Part shown: piece after piece, positions 4,970-12,497 of the stretch
Layout of the letters: every line of letters starts with the position of its first letter
Numbering within the stretch: position 1 is the stretch's first letter
Virus record (IMG/VR): IMGVR_UViG_3300028925_001481
Location: 1 to 20,119 of that record
DNA from: a virus
DNA: 20,119 nucleotides
Strand: one strand, 5' to 3'
Program-made: the position numbers and the translations under genes
The notes under the pieces: generated by a model
The model's database searches: none
What the model was told of the DNA's origin: nothing
The model's input: the letters and a program-made list of their open reading frames with translations, nothing else

Positions 4970-6376
4970 ATGGCATACACAAGAGATTTAATCACAGAAC
5001 TTCATAAAGATTATAAAGAAACAGTTTCAAATTGGGAATATTTTATTAGATCATATAATGGTGGCTTTGACTATACATCTGGGAAATATCTTAACAGATA
5101 TAATTTAGAATTAGATACAGAGTTTAATCAAAGACTTTCTAATACTCCTTGTGATAATCATTGTAAAAACATTATTCAAATTTATTCATCATTTTTATTT
5201 AGAGTTAGACCGAGTAGAGATTTTGCAGATATGCAAGATGAATCTAGTTTAGAATCATTTTTAAAAGATGCAGATTTGAATGGTAACAACTTAAACTCAG
5301 TAATAAGACAAGCACAGAATTATGCGTCTATCTATGGTCATTGTTTTATGATTTTAGATAAACCTAATATTACGACAAGTACAAAAGCAGACGAACTAGA
5401 TCAAGATATAAGACCTTATGTATCAATACTTACACCTGAAAATGTATTTGATTGGAACTACACAAGACAAGCTAATGGTAAGTATGAACTTGATTATTTA
5501 AAAGTAAGAGAAGAAGTTGATAGAGAGGGTGGACAATATTTTAGATTATGGTTTCCTGATAGGATTGATACAGTTTATCTTCCAAAGGATTCAGAACCTA
5601 GATTAATGGATACTGCCACAAACCTGATTGGCAAAATACCAGCAGTTATTTTGTACAATGCCAAATCTCATAAGAGAGGAATTGGTCAATCAGATTTAAC
5701 TGATATAGCTGATCTTCAAAAATCTATTTATAATGAATATTCTGAAATGGAACAATTAATCAGATTAACAAACCACCCTAGTTTAGTTAAGACTCCTAGT
5801 GTAAATGCTAGTGCTGGTGCTGGTGCAGTTATAGAAATGCCTGATGAATTAGAACCAAACTTAAAACCTTATTTACTACAACCCTCTGGCCAGAACTTAC
5901 AATCTATTATGGATTCAATTAAACACAAAGTAGATGCTATTAATAGAATTGCACATACTGGTGCAGTAAGAAGTACCAAGTCAGGTATTAGTTCTGGTGT
6001 AGCTTTACAAACTGAATTTGAATTACTTAATGCTAGACTATCTGAAAAAGCAGATAACTTACAATTAGCAGAAGAACAATTATTTAAACTATATGCACTA
6101 TTTCAAAACACAAAATTTGATGGAGAAATTAACTATCCTGATTCATTTAACATTAGAGATTATGCTTCTGATCTTGCTTACTTCCAACAAGCTAAAGCAT
6201 TAAACATTGGTTCTCCTACTTTTAATAAAGAAGTTGATAAAGAAATAGCTAGAGCAGTAATAGATGATGATTCAAAACTAAATGATATATTTGATGAGAT
6301 AGATATTAAATCAGAAGTTGGAGAATTTACACAAGACGAAGTTCAAGAAGAAACAGTAGAAGAAGAACAGATATAA
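4970..6376 (+). CDS. Portal protein
   Basis: A 468-residue protein directly follows the large terminase, the canonical portal position, and its size is in the portal range. The N-terminal part contains YLNRYNLELDTEF and CDNHCKNIIQIYSSFLF, and the middle contains QSDLTDIADLQKSIYNEYSEM, typical of SPP1/DUF4055-type portals in which a long helix lines the crown. A stretch near ALQTEFELLNARLSEKADN matches the common portal stem/clip-end pattern. The C-terminus is very acidic (EEETVEEEQI-like). It forms the dodecameric ring through which DNA enters and leaves the capsid. No intact domain is missing. Confidence 0.9.
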   Translation: MAYTRDLITELHKDYKETVSNWEYFIRSYNGGFDYTSGKYLNRYNLELDTEFNQRLSNTPCDNHCKNIIQIYSSFLFRVRPSRDFADMQDESSLESFLKDADLNGNNLNSVIRQAQNYASIYGHCFMILDKPNITTSTKADELDQDIRPYVSILTPENVFDWNYTRQANGKYELDYLKVREEVDREGGQYFRLWFPDRIDTVYLPKDSEPRLMDTATNLIGKIPAVILYNAKSHKRGIGQSDLTDIADLQKSIYNEYSEMEQLIRLTNHPSLVKTPSVNASAGAGAVIEMPDELEPNLKPYLLQPSGQNLQSIMDSIKHKVDAINRIAHTGAVRSTKSGISSGVALQTEFELLNARLSEKADNLQLAEEQLFKLYALFQNTKFDGEINYPDSFNIRDYASDLAYFQQAKALNIGSPTFNKEVDKEIARAVIDDDSKLNDIFDEIDIKSEVGEFTQDEVQEETVEEEQI

Positions 6377-6401
6377 AAAAGGCGACCATTTCTGATCGCC
6401 T
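6375..6401 (-). terminator. Rho-independent terminator of the reverse-strand gene
   Basis: AGGCGA at 6380-6385 pairs with TCGCCT at 6396-6401 around a 10-nt loop, with one extra C-G and A-T possible inside after a mismatch. Read on the reverse strand, the stem is followed by six T residues (complement of 6375-6380). That is a good intrinsic terminator for the leftward gene ending at 6413. On the + strand the stem is followed only by TAATTACAT, so termination of the portal transcript would be weak. Confidence 0.75.
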
Positions 6402-6412
6402 AATTACATAAG

Positions 6413-6787
6413 TTAGTGATTCTTTTTAGATTTTAAAGCAATAGAGTTAGGTCTATCAGATTTTTTAGAACGAATACTAACTATTAAAATATGTTCAAAA
6501 TCAAAATAACAATATGTATCATCTTCAATTAGAACTCTATACCAAACTCCCTTGTGTTCTAATTTACCTTTAACACAAATTGATGGAATATAAGTATTTG
6601 AACCATCATTGTTATTTAAAGTATGACCTTCAATAGACCAATATACTCTAACAACTTTACCTACTAAATGTTGGTCAATAATATATTCTTGATATTCTTT
6701 TGAACCAACTCCACCATGCCCTTGAACACCACCTTTGTTAAGTGGGTCTAGGGTCTTATCTTCGAACACGATTAATTTATTAATCAT
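6413..6787 (-). CDS. Reverse-strand moron protein of unknown function
   Basis: This 124-residue protein is the only convincing reverse-strand gene in the window, sitting between portal and the head morphogenesis gene. An AAAGGAG ribosome site lies just upstream of its ATG. A TATAAT promoter lies at 6820-6825 and a hairpin plus T-run terminator lies past its stop, so it is a self-contained unit. The sequence begins MINKLIVFEDKTLDPLNKGG, has a Gly-rich HGGVGSKEY, then alternating strands (VGKVVRVYWS, YIPSICVKGKLE, WYRVLIEDDTYCYFDF) that suggest a small beta-barrel, and a basic tail. No family was recognised. Morons of this layout are often expressed independently of the lytic programme. Confidence 0.8.
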   Translation of the reverse strand: MINKLIVFEDKTLDPLNKGGVQGHGGVGSKEYQEYIIDQHLVGKVVRVYWSIEGHTLNNNDGSNTYIPSICVKGKLEHKGVWYRVLIEDDTYCYFDFEHILIVSIRSKKSDRPNSIALKSKKNH

Positions 6788-6989
6788 TTTTTTTCTCTCC
6801 TTTTGTTATTTATATATATATTATACCACACCCACTTTTTGGAAATGCCCTAGAAGTTAGCAAAGTCAATAAAGGCAAGAATAAAAAAAAATAAGTCGCC
6901 ACCATCAAACAAACTAAATGCACTTAAATAAAAGAAAAGGCTTTTTTTGTTTTTTGAGTTTTTGTTTTTTTTATGATAAAGACTTGTAT
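6788..6989. other. Intergenic region between divergent moron and head genes
   Basis: This 202-nt gap is the longest without a gene in the window. Its left part holds the reverse-strand ribosome site and promoter. The right part is A- and T-tract rich (T7, T6, T5 and T8 runs between about 6943 and 6972). It includes an ATG at 6918 in frame with the following gene, but that would encode a Phe/Cys-rich extension produced by the T runs. I see no convincing + strand promoter. Confidence 0.5.
6820..6848 (-). promoter_or_regulatory. Extended -10 promoter of the reverse-strand gene
   Basis: On the reverse strand the sequence reads TGGTATAAT, a perfect -10 hexamer (complement of 6825-6820) with an immediately upstream TGn extended element. 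The -35 region at optimal spacing (6848-6843) reads GCATTT and is weak, as extended -10 promoters tolerate. Transcription would start a few bases to the left of 6820, giving a short AT-rich leader that contains the AAAGGAG ribosome site before the ATG at 6787. Confidence 0.7.
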
Positions 6990-7979
6990 ATGGCAGATAT
7001 AATTCAAAAAACTACCCAATACCGAATCAAGCAAATAGAACTTGCCGAAGCAGAATTTTATAAAACATTAATCAAAACATTAGACAATATAGAGCAAGAA
7101 GTAGTATCACTTGCTGGAAAATTACCTTTAACAGATGGAAAACTAATAGAACTACAAGCTGCTATTGCTATAAGACCTCAAATAAAAGCTATACTTGAAA
7201 GAGAATATTTAGCATGGTCAGATACAGTTGTTAGAGATGGTTTTAATAAACAAGCTAAAAGAATTGAGAAAACATTTAAAAGAATTGGTAATATACCTAT
7301 TGAATTTCAGGAATTAACTAAAGGAGATTTATCTTTAATACAAAATCTAAAGCAACAATACTTTACACAGTTTAAAGATGTATCTAATACATTCACAAGA
7401 AAGTTATCAGAAAAGGTTTATCAGAATACGTTAATAGGTTCTGATTTTACAGTATTACAAAAAGAATTAAGACAAACAATCAATGGAATCTATGCAAGTT
7501 CAGATGATGTAGAAGCACAGAAATTAGTTGATTATATAAATAAAAATAAGTTTAATAAATCAAAACAATCAGAAGTTGATAAAGCAGTTCAATCATTACA
7601 ATCTAAATTTGCTAGAGATCGTACTGGAGAGAACATGAAACGATATGCTGGGCAGATTTTAAATGATTCTTTAAGGGATTTTGACGCAACTCTAAACTTT
7701 AACAAGTCAAATGATGCTGGTTTAACTTATGTAAAATACTATGGAGATGTTATTCCAACTACTAGACAGTTGTGTAGAAGTGTAGTAAGTGGAGTATATA
7801 ACAAAAGACAAGGTGGGCTTTTTACGATTGACGAAGTTAGTAGAATTTGGTCAAGCACAAGTTGGAAAGGTAAGAAGTCTGGTAATCCTTTAATAGTTCG
7901 AGGGGGTTATAATTGTCGACACCAATGGAGTTATGTCAATCCTGATTGGTATAATAAAGCTGGAGAACTAATAATATAA
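6990..7979 (+). CDS. Phage head morphogenesis protein (SPP1 gp7 / Mu F-like)
   Basis: Starting at ATG 6990 gives 329 residues beginning MADIIQKTTQYRIK. The alternative ATG at 6918 adds 24 residues encoded by T-runs (GFFCFLSFCFF) and is rejected, although neither start has a strong ribosome site. The N-terminal two-thirds is long helical coiled-coil-like sequence. The C-terminal domain has TTRQLCR, a Trp/Ser-rich stretch and RGGYNCRHQW with Cys309 and His311, the hallmark of minor head/morphogenesis proteins of the Mu gpF-SPP1 gp7 superfamily. These sit in the procapsid near the portal and help assembly. Its place after portal and before scaffold agrees. Confidence 0.88.
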   Translation: MADIIQKTTQYRIKQIELAEAEFYKTLIKTLDNIEQEVVSLAGKLPLTDGKLIELQAAIAIRPQIKAILEREYLAWSDTVVRDGFNKQAKRIEKTFKRIGNIPIEFQELTKGDLSLIQNLKQQYFTQFKDVSNTFTRKLSEKVYQNTLIGSDFTVLQKELRQTINGIYASSDDVEAQKLVDYINKNKFNKSKQSEVDKAVQSLQSKFARDRTGENMKRYAGQILNDSLRDFDATLNFNKSNDAGLTYVKYYGDVIPTTRQLCRSVVSGVYNKRQGGLFTIDEVSRIWSSTSWKGKKSGNPLIVRGGYNCRHQWSYVNPDWYNKAGELII

Positions 7980-7996
7980 ACTAATAAGGAGTCTTA

Positions 7997-8698
7997 ATGA
8001 CGAAAGAAACAGAGGTAGTTCAACCGAAAAACGAACAAACAGAAGTACCAAAAGAAGAAGTAAAAGTAGAAACACCAAAACAACAAACTTTTACACAAGA
8101 ACAATTAGATAACATAATCAAAACAAGATTAGATGCTGAACAAAGAAAGCATGATAAGAAACTTCAAGAAGAAGAATCTCATAAATCTGAAATCATAAAA
8201 GAACAGCAATTAAAAGAAGCAAAATCTAAAGCTGATATTGAAAAGATTATGCAAGATAGATTATCTGAAAAAAACGAAGAAGTTAATAAATATAAAAATC
8301 AGATTAAAAAAGAAAAAGTTGATAATTCAATTCTATCTATTGCCAATGAAAATAAAGCAATTAATGCTGGACAAGTCGTATCTTTACTTAAAAATGAAGT
8401 AAAATATAATGATGATGGTAGAATAGAAATTCTTGATAATAATTCTAATGTAAGATATAACACAAAAGGAGAACTATTAACGATAGAAGATAGAGTTAAA
8501 GAGTTTTTAGATAGCAACCCACACTTCCGACAAGGGTCACTGTCTGGTTCAGGAAGCCAGAGTGCTATTGGTGGTAATACTGTTAAACCCTTTACATTAC
8601 AGGATTTAGATTTAACTAAAGCAGAAGATCGTAAAGCCTATTCTGATTATAGGAAAAAACGAGATACTGGTGCAGTTAAGTTAAACTTAAACAAATAA
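7997..8698 (+). CDS. Capsid scaffolding protein
   Basis: AAGGAG at 7986-7991 precedes the ATG by five bases. The 233-residue protein is highly charged and helical: an acidic, Pro/Val/Glu-rich start (VPKEEVKVETPKQQ), then a long coiled coil (about 35-110), then a more structured region (NAGQVVSLLKNEVKYNDDG) and a basic end (YSDYRKKRDTGAVKLNLNK). This is the typical layout of siphovirus scaffolds (GP20/DUF4355-like), which guide procapsid assembly through a capsid-binding C-terminus and then leave. Its position just before the major capsid gene supports the call. Confidence 0.85.
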   Translation: MTKETEVVQPKNEQTEVPKEEVKVETPKQQTFTQEQLDNIIKTRLDAEQRKHDKKLQEEESHKSEIIKEQQLKEAKSKADIEKIMQDRLSEKNEEVNKYKNQIKKEKVDNSILSIANENKAINAGQVVSLLKNEVKYNDDGRIEILDNNSNVRYNTKGELLTIEDRVKEFLDSNPHFRQGSLSGSGSQSAIGGNTVKPFTLQDLDLTKAEDRKAYSDYRKKRDTGAVKLNLNK

Positions 8699-8716
8699 CT
8701 TAATAAGGAATAAAAT

Positions 8717-9562
8717 ATGTCTAACGAAACAACAAGTTCCACACTATCGGAACTATACACAGAGATAGTAGCAGAAGCACAATTTGTAGCTTCTGAAAAA
8801 TCTATCATGAGAAACCTAGTTAAAAACTATGCGATTTCTGGTGGTGGAAAAGTAGTTGAAGTGCCAGTTTATGCAGCAGTAAGTGCAGCAGCAGTTGCAG
8901 ATGCGACTGATTTGGCAAACACAGCAATCGACCCAACATCAGTAAGTATTACTGCATCAGAAGTTGGTGTTATGACTACTCTAACTGATTTAGCAAGAAA
9001 CTCTGCACCAAGAAATGTTGCAGCAGATATTGGTAAATTATTTGGTGAAGCATTAGCAATTAAACAAGACGCAGATTTAACTGCTTTGTTTGATGGTTTT
9101 AGTGTTACATTAGGAGATGGTTCAGCAGCAATAAGTGCAGCTGTATTATTTAATGCTCTTTCTACTTTAAAAGAAAACGCATTATCTACTGATGAGTGCA
9201 ACGTGGTACTACACCCTAAAATCGCTTATGATTTAAAATCTACAATGACTAATACCTTTGCTGGATTATCAACAGACAGTTCTAATGAAGCCCTAAGATC
9301 AGGCTTAATTGGTAGAATAGCTGGAATGAATGTTTATGAAACTTCAAACATGGCTAATACTGGTACTGCTGGTGATTATAAAGGTGGTGCGTTCCATAAA
9401 GACGCATTGGCTATAGCTATGATGCAAGATGTTAAAATCGAAACTCAAAGAGATGCTTCTCTAAGAGCAGACGAGATTGTAGCAACTTCTGTATATGGTG
9501 TTGGAGAAATCCATAACTCATACGGAATAGAGTTACATTACGATTCATCTATCCAAGCATAG
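8717..9562 (+). CDS. Major capsid protein (HK97-fold)
   Basis: A 281-residue protein, Ala/Thr/Ser-rich and less Lys-rich than its neighbours, with the composition and length of HK97-fold capsid proteins without a protease-cleaved delta domain. Landmarks are the N-terminal helix (LSELYTEIVAEAQFVASE), a strand-rich E-loop-like region (GGKVVEVPVYAAVSAAAVAD), the spine-helix zone (GKLFGEALAIKQDADLTAL), NVVLHPKIAYDLKSTM, and a P-domain end (IVATSVYGVGEIHNSYGIEL). AAGGA sits about eight bases before the start. It lies after the scaffold gene and is followed by a strong hairpin. Its codons are slightly more GC-rich than its neighbours, consistent with high expression. Confidence 0.9.
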   Translation: MSNETTSSTLSELYTEIVAEAQFVASEKSIMRNLVKNYAISGGGKVVEVPVYAAVSAAAVADATDLANTAIDPTSVSITASEVGVMTTLTDLARNSAPRNVAADIGKLFGEALAIKQDADLTALFDGFSVTLGDGSAAISAAVLFNALSTLKENALSTDECNVVLHPKIAYDLKSTMTNTFAGLSTDSSNEALRSGLIGRIAGMNVYETSNMANTGTAGDYKGGAFHKDALAIAMMQDVKIETQRDASLRADEIVATSVYGVGEIHNSYGIELHYDSSIQA

Positions 9563-9573
9563 TTTGAATAATT

Positions 9574-9599
9574 TGTGAGGGCTAGAAATAGCCCTTACA
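9574..9599 (+). terminator. Strong hairpin after the capsid gene (attenuator or mRNA stabiliser)
   Basis: TGTGAGGGCTA pairs with TAGCCCTTACA across a GAAA tetraloop (9585-9588), an 11-bp stem with one G-U pair. It lies 12 bases past the capsid stop. No T tract follows (TTAACTT), so it is a poor intrinsic terminator. It may partly terminate or protect the 3' end of capsid mRNA, lowering downstream gene dosage. Confidence 0.6.
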
Positions 9600-9621
9600 T
9601 TAACTTAAAAAGGAAAACACA

Positions 9622-9846
9622 ATGGTACAATTAGTACAAGATAAATTATCAAAAATTAAATTACAAAAAGGCAATAGAATTATTGAGAGAACTTTAATCG
9701 ACTATGAAACTAATATCAAAGTATGGGAGTTTAGAGGTTTCAAACCAGTACAAGATGTTGTAAAAGAAGTTAAAGAGGTTCAACAAGAAAATGTTGTAGA
9801 ACTTAAACCTAAAAAGAAAAAAACAAAGAAGAAAAAAGATGAATAA
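9622..9846 (+). CDS. Small Lys-rich-tailed protein after capsid gene
   Basis: An AAAAAGG ribosome site lies upstream of the ATG. The 74-residue protein has an N-terminal structured half (LSKIKLQKGNRIIERTLIDY, then KVWEFRGFKPVQ) and ends in KKKKTKKKKDE. Its location directly after the capsid gene is where decoration or head-associated proteins often lie, but no such fold is recognised. The poly-Lys tail might contact packaged DNA. It overlaps the following TM gene by 8 nt. Confidence 0.6.
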   Translation: MVQLVQDKLSKIKLQKGNRIIERTLIDYETNIKVWEFRGFKPVQDVVKEVKEVQQENVVELKPKKKKTKKKKDE

Positions 9847-9961
9847 ACTAATTAAACTTAAATTAAAGAAATGGTGTAAATGGGTGTGGATTAAAGCTAA
9901 AAATAATCCTATGTACTCAATCCCTTTAGCTATTCTAATAATTTATCTACTAGTAAAGTAA
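9839..9961 (+). CDS. Small single-TM protein (40 aa)
   Basis: The ATG lies 8 nt inside the preceding gene and the TAA ends three bases before the next ATG. The 40-residue product has a basic, Trp-rich N-terminal half (KLKLKKWCKWVWIKAKNNP) and one hydrophobic helix (IPLAILIIYLLV). The layout resembles small holin-like or membrane-anchored peptides. A membrane gene inside the connector region is odd and unexplained. Function is unknown. Confidence 0.5.
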   Translation: MNKLIKLKLKKWCKWVWIKAKNNPMYSIPLAILIIYLLVK

Positions 9962-9964
9962 TAT

Positions 9965-10450
9965 ATGGCTAATTATACTGGTGCAAATGTTGTAGTAGCT
10001 GCTGACATAACAAAGTATCAACCTGATGCCTTTGATTTTGGTGTTTCATCAACTTCAACAGAAACAGCAAACTTCTTTGCACAAACTACTAATGATATAT
10101 TAAGAGAATTAAGAGCCAAATGGTTTCCAGTATATAAAAATAATATTTATACAGATATTACATCATTACAAACTGCTGAAATGGATAATACGAAAATTAA
10201 TTTAGATCAGTTTGAACGTGCTGGTGTTTATCTATTTTTATCAAGATTCTTTTTACCAGCATTAACTAAATTTAGACCAGAAACAGATAAAGATAGGTTT
10301 GAAAGAATGAGTGAATTTTATTCTTCTGAATATGCAAAAGAAATGAGATCAATATTAGAAGATGGTGTTGAATATGATAGTGATGATTCTGCTAGTATAT
10401 CTGTTGGAGAAAGAGAAGTTTTACATGGGTATAGACGATTAACTAGATAA
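9965..10450 (+). CDS. Head-tail connector / adaptor protein
   Basis: A 161-residue helical protein beginning MANYTGANVVVAADITKYQP, with a central helical region (ANFFAQTTNDILRELRAKWF) and a second helix (FERMSEFYSSEYAKEMRSIL). The size, helical content and place between the capsid gene and the Mu G/HK97 gp10-like gene match head-completion adaptors that bind under the portal. No sequence family is named with certainty. The stop overlaps the next start (TAATG), so it is coupled. Confidence 0.65.
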   Translation: MANYTGANVVVAADITKYQPDAFDFGVSSTSTETANFFAQTTNDILRELRAKWFPVYKNNIYTDITSLQTAEMDNTKINLDQFERAGVYLFLSRFFLPALTKFRPETDKDRFERMSEFYSSEYAKEMRSILEDGVEYDSDDSASISVGEREVLHGYRRLTR

Positions 10451-10932
10451 TGGTTGTATCAGTAAAAATTAAAACTAATACCGAGTTCCTTAAAACAAGA
10501 TTAAAAAAAGTAGAGAGAAAAATTAAAAGCATTATTGAAAAAGGAATACTACAAGGTGGTTTTCAATTATTAGATATTATCAGAACTAAAACTGCTAAAG
10601 GAATGGACTTTAGAGATAGACCTTTTGCACCTTATTCACAAGGCTACTTAAAACATCTACAAAAAAAAGGCTATCCAACAAAAGTAGATTTATTTTATTC
10701 TGGTAGAATGTTGGGTGCTTTAACTCCTAGTGGAAAAACAGTTAGAAAAACTGGAACAAATAAGGTATCAGTAGGATTTAGTAATAGCCAAATGCTTAAA
10801 AGAGCAGTATTCAATCAAGTATTAGGTAAAACAAAACGTGAATTTTTTGGATTTAATGATAGAACTGCTAATATAATAGGCAGACAATTTAATAAATTTG
10901 TAGCCAAAGAATTTAGGAAAGCAAGAATATGA
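10450..10932 (+). CDS. Tail-completion / neck protein (HK97 gp10 or Mu G-like)
   Basis: A 160-residue basic protein whose central motif GMDFRDRPFAPYSQGY followed by VDLFYSGRMLGAL matches the signature I know from the HK97 gp10 / phage virion morphogenesis (Mu gpG) families: G-x-DF-x-G-x-x-FAPYS ... L-x-x-SG-x-ML. These proteins form the ring that joins the connector to the tail tube. The N-terminal helical region (KKVERKIKSIIEKGILQ) is as expected. Start and stop overlap both neighbours, in the usual connector order. Confidence 0.82.
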   Translation: MVVSVKIKTNTEFLKTRLKKVERKIKSIIEKGILQGGFQLLDIIRTKTAKGMDFRDRPFAPYSQGYLKHLQKKGYPTKVDLFYSGRMLGALTPSGKTVRKTGTNKVSVGFSNSQMLKRAVFNQVLGKTKREFFGFNDRTANIIGRQFNKFVAKEFRKARI

Positions 10933-11366
10933 GCATAAGAGAAGATATAGCATCAAACTTACTGACAGTTATTTCAAATATATCTAGTCCAGATATTAAG
11001 AAAGCTACAAGACAACCTTTCTTGTTAGACGAATTATCTATGCAACAATACCCAGCAGTTATAGTTCAAACATCAGAAGAAAATCGAGATGATAGTGAAC
11101 TTGGTAGTGGTGCTAAAACAAGACATGGAACTATTGATTTTGTAATACTAGGCTTTGTTAAAGGTGCAGAAGATAATATAGATACTGCTAGAAATACTTT
11201 AATTACAGCTATTGAAACTGCAATAGAAACTGATATTACCAGAAATGGTAAAGCACTTGATTCGGAAGTTATACAAGTAGAAACTGACGAGGGTTCTCTA
11301 TTTCCAGTAGGTGGAATAAAAATGACAATTAGATGTATGTATGAATATCAATCAGGAACACCATAA
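10929..11366 (+). CDS. Tail terminator protein candidate
   Basis: A 145-residue protein starts at an ATGA overlap with the preceding gene. It has an N-terminal helix (SIREDIASNLLTVISNI), a beta-rich core with YPAVIVQTSEE and TIDFVILGF, a helical segment (TARNTLITAIETAIET) and a final strand (IKMTIRCMYEYQS). This alpha/beta arrangement and length resemble gpU-type tail terminators, which cap the tail tube and bind the head connector. The place directly before the tail genes agrees, although the family match is by pattern rather than by a diagnostic motif. Confidence 0.68.
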   Translation: MSIREDIASNLLTVISNISSPDIKKATRQPFLLDELSMQQYPAVIVQTSEENRDDSELGSGAKTRHGTIDFVILGFVKGAEDNIDTARNTLITAIETAIETDITRNGKALDSEVIQVETDEGSLFPVGGIKMTIRCMYEYQSGTP

Positions 11367-11375
11367 GGATAAGTT

Positions 11376-11606
11376 ATGAAAATAGAAAAAACATTAGATA
11401 AAATTTCAAAGAAAGTAAATCAGATAGAAAAATTTCACGATAAGGAGTCTTTACTTTGTGAGGAAGTAAAAGATTTAGTTGAAGAAATTAGAGAAAATTA
11501 TATTGATGAATCAGAACATGATAAATGGGAAGAAACTGATAATGATGAATTAGATGATGATTTAGATGAAGATGAAGAAGATATTGACGAAGAAGATGAA
11601 AAGTAA
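11376..11606 (+). CDS. Small acidic-tailed coiled-coil protein
   Basis: AAGGA lies upstream of the ATG at 11376. The 76-residue protein has a helical N-terminal half (IEKTLDKISKKVNQIEKFH) and a C-terminal tract composed almost entirely of Asp and Glu from about residue 50 onward. It is not a known tail component. Acidic tails of this kind occur on chaperones and DNA mimics, but no function can be assigned. Confidence 0.6.
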   Translation: MKIEKTLDKISKKVNQIEKFHDKESLLCEEVKDLVEEIRENYIDESEHDKWEETDNDELDDDLDEDEEDIDEEDEK

Positions 11607-11617
11607 TAAAAGGACTT

Positions 11618-11782
11618 ATGGCTAAAGACATAAAACTATATAAAGGCGATTCAGAGATTACGATTAATGAAACTAACCTTGAACATTTTTTAAGTTTAGG
11701 TTATAAGGAAGAACAAAAGCAACCAACGAAAATTAATAAGGATAAAAAATGGCAACACATCACGGAAAAGAAGGACAAGTAA
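11618..11782 (+). CDS. Small hypothetical protein (54 aa) overlapping the tail tube gene
   Basis: ATG 11618 is preceded by AAAAGGA. The 54-residue product begins MAKDIKLYKGDSEITINETN and then LEHFLSLGYKEE, resembling small proteins with KLYKG ... LGY that I recall beside tail tube genes in marine phages. The last 34 nt overlap the next gene in another frame, so the C-terminus (HITEKKDK) may be constrained by the overlap. Function is unknown. Confidence 0.58.
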   Translation: MAKDIKLYKGDSEITINETNLEHFLSLGYKEEQKQPTKINKDKKWQHITEKKDK

Positions 11783-12135
11783 AAGTCGCTGGTACAGCTT
11801 GTGGCGAACTAACTGGATTTACAATAGAAACAACTGGAGATGTAGTAGAAGATACTGCTTTAACAGACTCAACTAAATCATTTATAACTGGAAGAACTTC
11901 ATTTTCAGGTACTTTAGAAATGCACTTTGATGAAGGTTCGGCTCAACAAGAAGCCTTACTTGCTGGTGCATCTATTGCTTTTATTTTATTACCAGAGGGT
12001 GCAACTTCTGGAGATGCAAGTTATACTGGAACAGGAATTATTACTGGTATGAGTATTAATAATACAATAGACGCAGTAATTTCAAGATCAGTTACTTTTC
12101 AAGGAACTGGTGCTTTAGCAGTATCAACTGTATAA
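11749..12135 (+). CDS. Major tail protein (tail tube)
   Basis: A 128-residue beta-rich protein, Ala/Gly/Thr-rich like other bulk structural proteins, starts MATHHGKEGQVKVAG and ends in SRSVTFQGTGALAVSTV. A pattern of G-x-V-x-x-T-A-L-T-D-S (VEDTALTDSTKSFITGRTS) and LEMHFDEGSAQQEALLAG is typical of short siphovirus tail tube proteins. It would form hexameric rings along the tail. Its place before the G/GT frameshift pair and the tape measure gene is the canonical order, which strengthens the call. Confidence 0.85.
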   Translation: MATHHGKEGQVKVAGTACGELTGFTIETTGDVVEDTALTDSTKSFITGRTSFSGTLEMHFDEGSAQQEALLAGASIAFILLPEGATSGDASYTGTGIITGMSINNTIDAVISRSVTFQGTGALAVSTV

Positions 12136-12143
12136 TCTAATTT

Positions 12144-12497
12144 ATGTTGATTATCGATAGGGTTAAATCCCATTTTGAGACTCTTAAAACTATTACAATC
12201 GAAGTAGAACAATGGAAAGACGAGCATGGAAATGCTAGTATATTCTATTCAGAACCTGTAACCCTTGAAGAAAAAAACATTATCTTTAAAAAGTCTAATA
12301 ACTTTCAAGACTTAACTATCCTAGTTGATTTACTTATAATGAAACTAAAAGTTAAAGATGATAAGGGAGAATTAATTAAAGCATTTGATGTTAATGATAA
12401 ATTTGCTTTAAGAAAAAAAGCAGATTCAAATATTATAGGTTTTATTGCTAATAAAATACTTGCAGACACAAGTCAAGAGGAAGCCGAAAAAAAGTAG
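12144..12497 (+). CDS. Tail assembly chaperone, short form (G-like)
   Basis: The 117-residue zero-frame product begins LIIDRVKSHFETLK and has IFYSEPVTLEEKNIIFKK, the G-like N-terminal domain of siphovirus tail assembly chaperones. The zero-frame stop TAG at 12495-12497 comes directly after A AAA AAG, a -1 slippery heptamer, so a fraction of ribosomes should continue into the T domain. The short form coats the tape measure protein and the fused form recruits the tail tube. It lies between the tail tube gene and the tape measure gene, as expected. Confidence 0.88.
   Translation: MLIIDRVKSHFETLKTITIEVEQWKDEHGNASIFYSEPVTLEEKNIIFKKSNNFQDLTILVDLLIMKLKVKDDKGELIKAFDVNDKFALRKKADSNIIGFIANKILADTSQEEAEKK

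Noticed and set aside
6381-6900. GGCGAC (6381-6386) and GTCGCC (6895-6900) as inverted ends of a mobile element around the moron
   Set aside because: Only six bases match, the left copy is part of a terminator stem, and there is no transposase or target duplication.
8869-9201. Antisense open frame of 110 codons over the capsid gene
   Set aside because: It is a reverse-frame shadow of the Ala/Thr-rich capsid codons, with no ribosome site or promoter and a low-complexity product.
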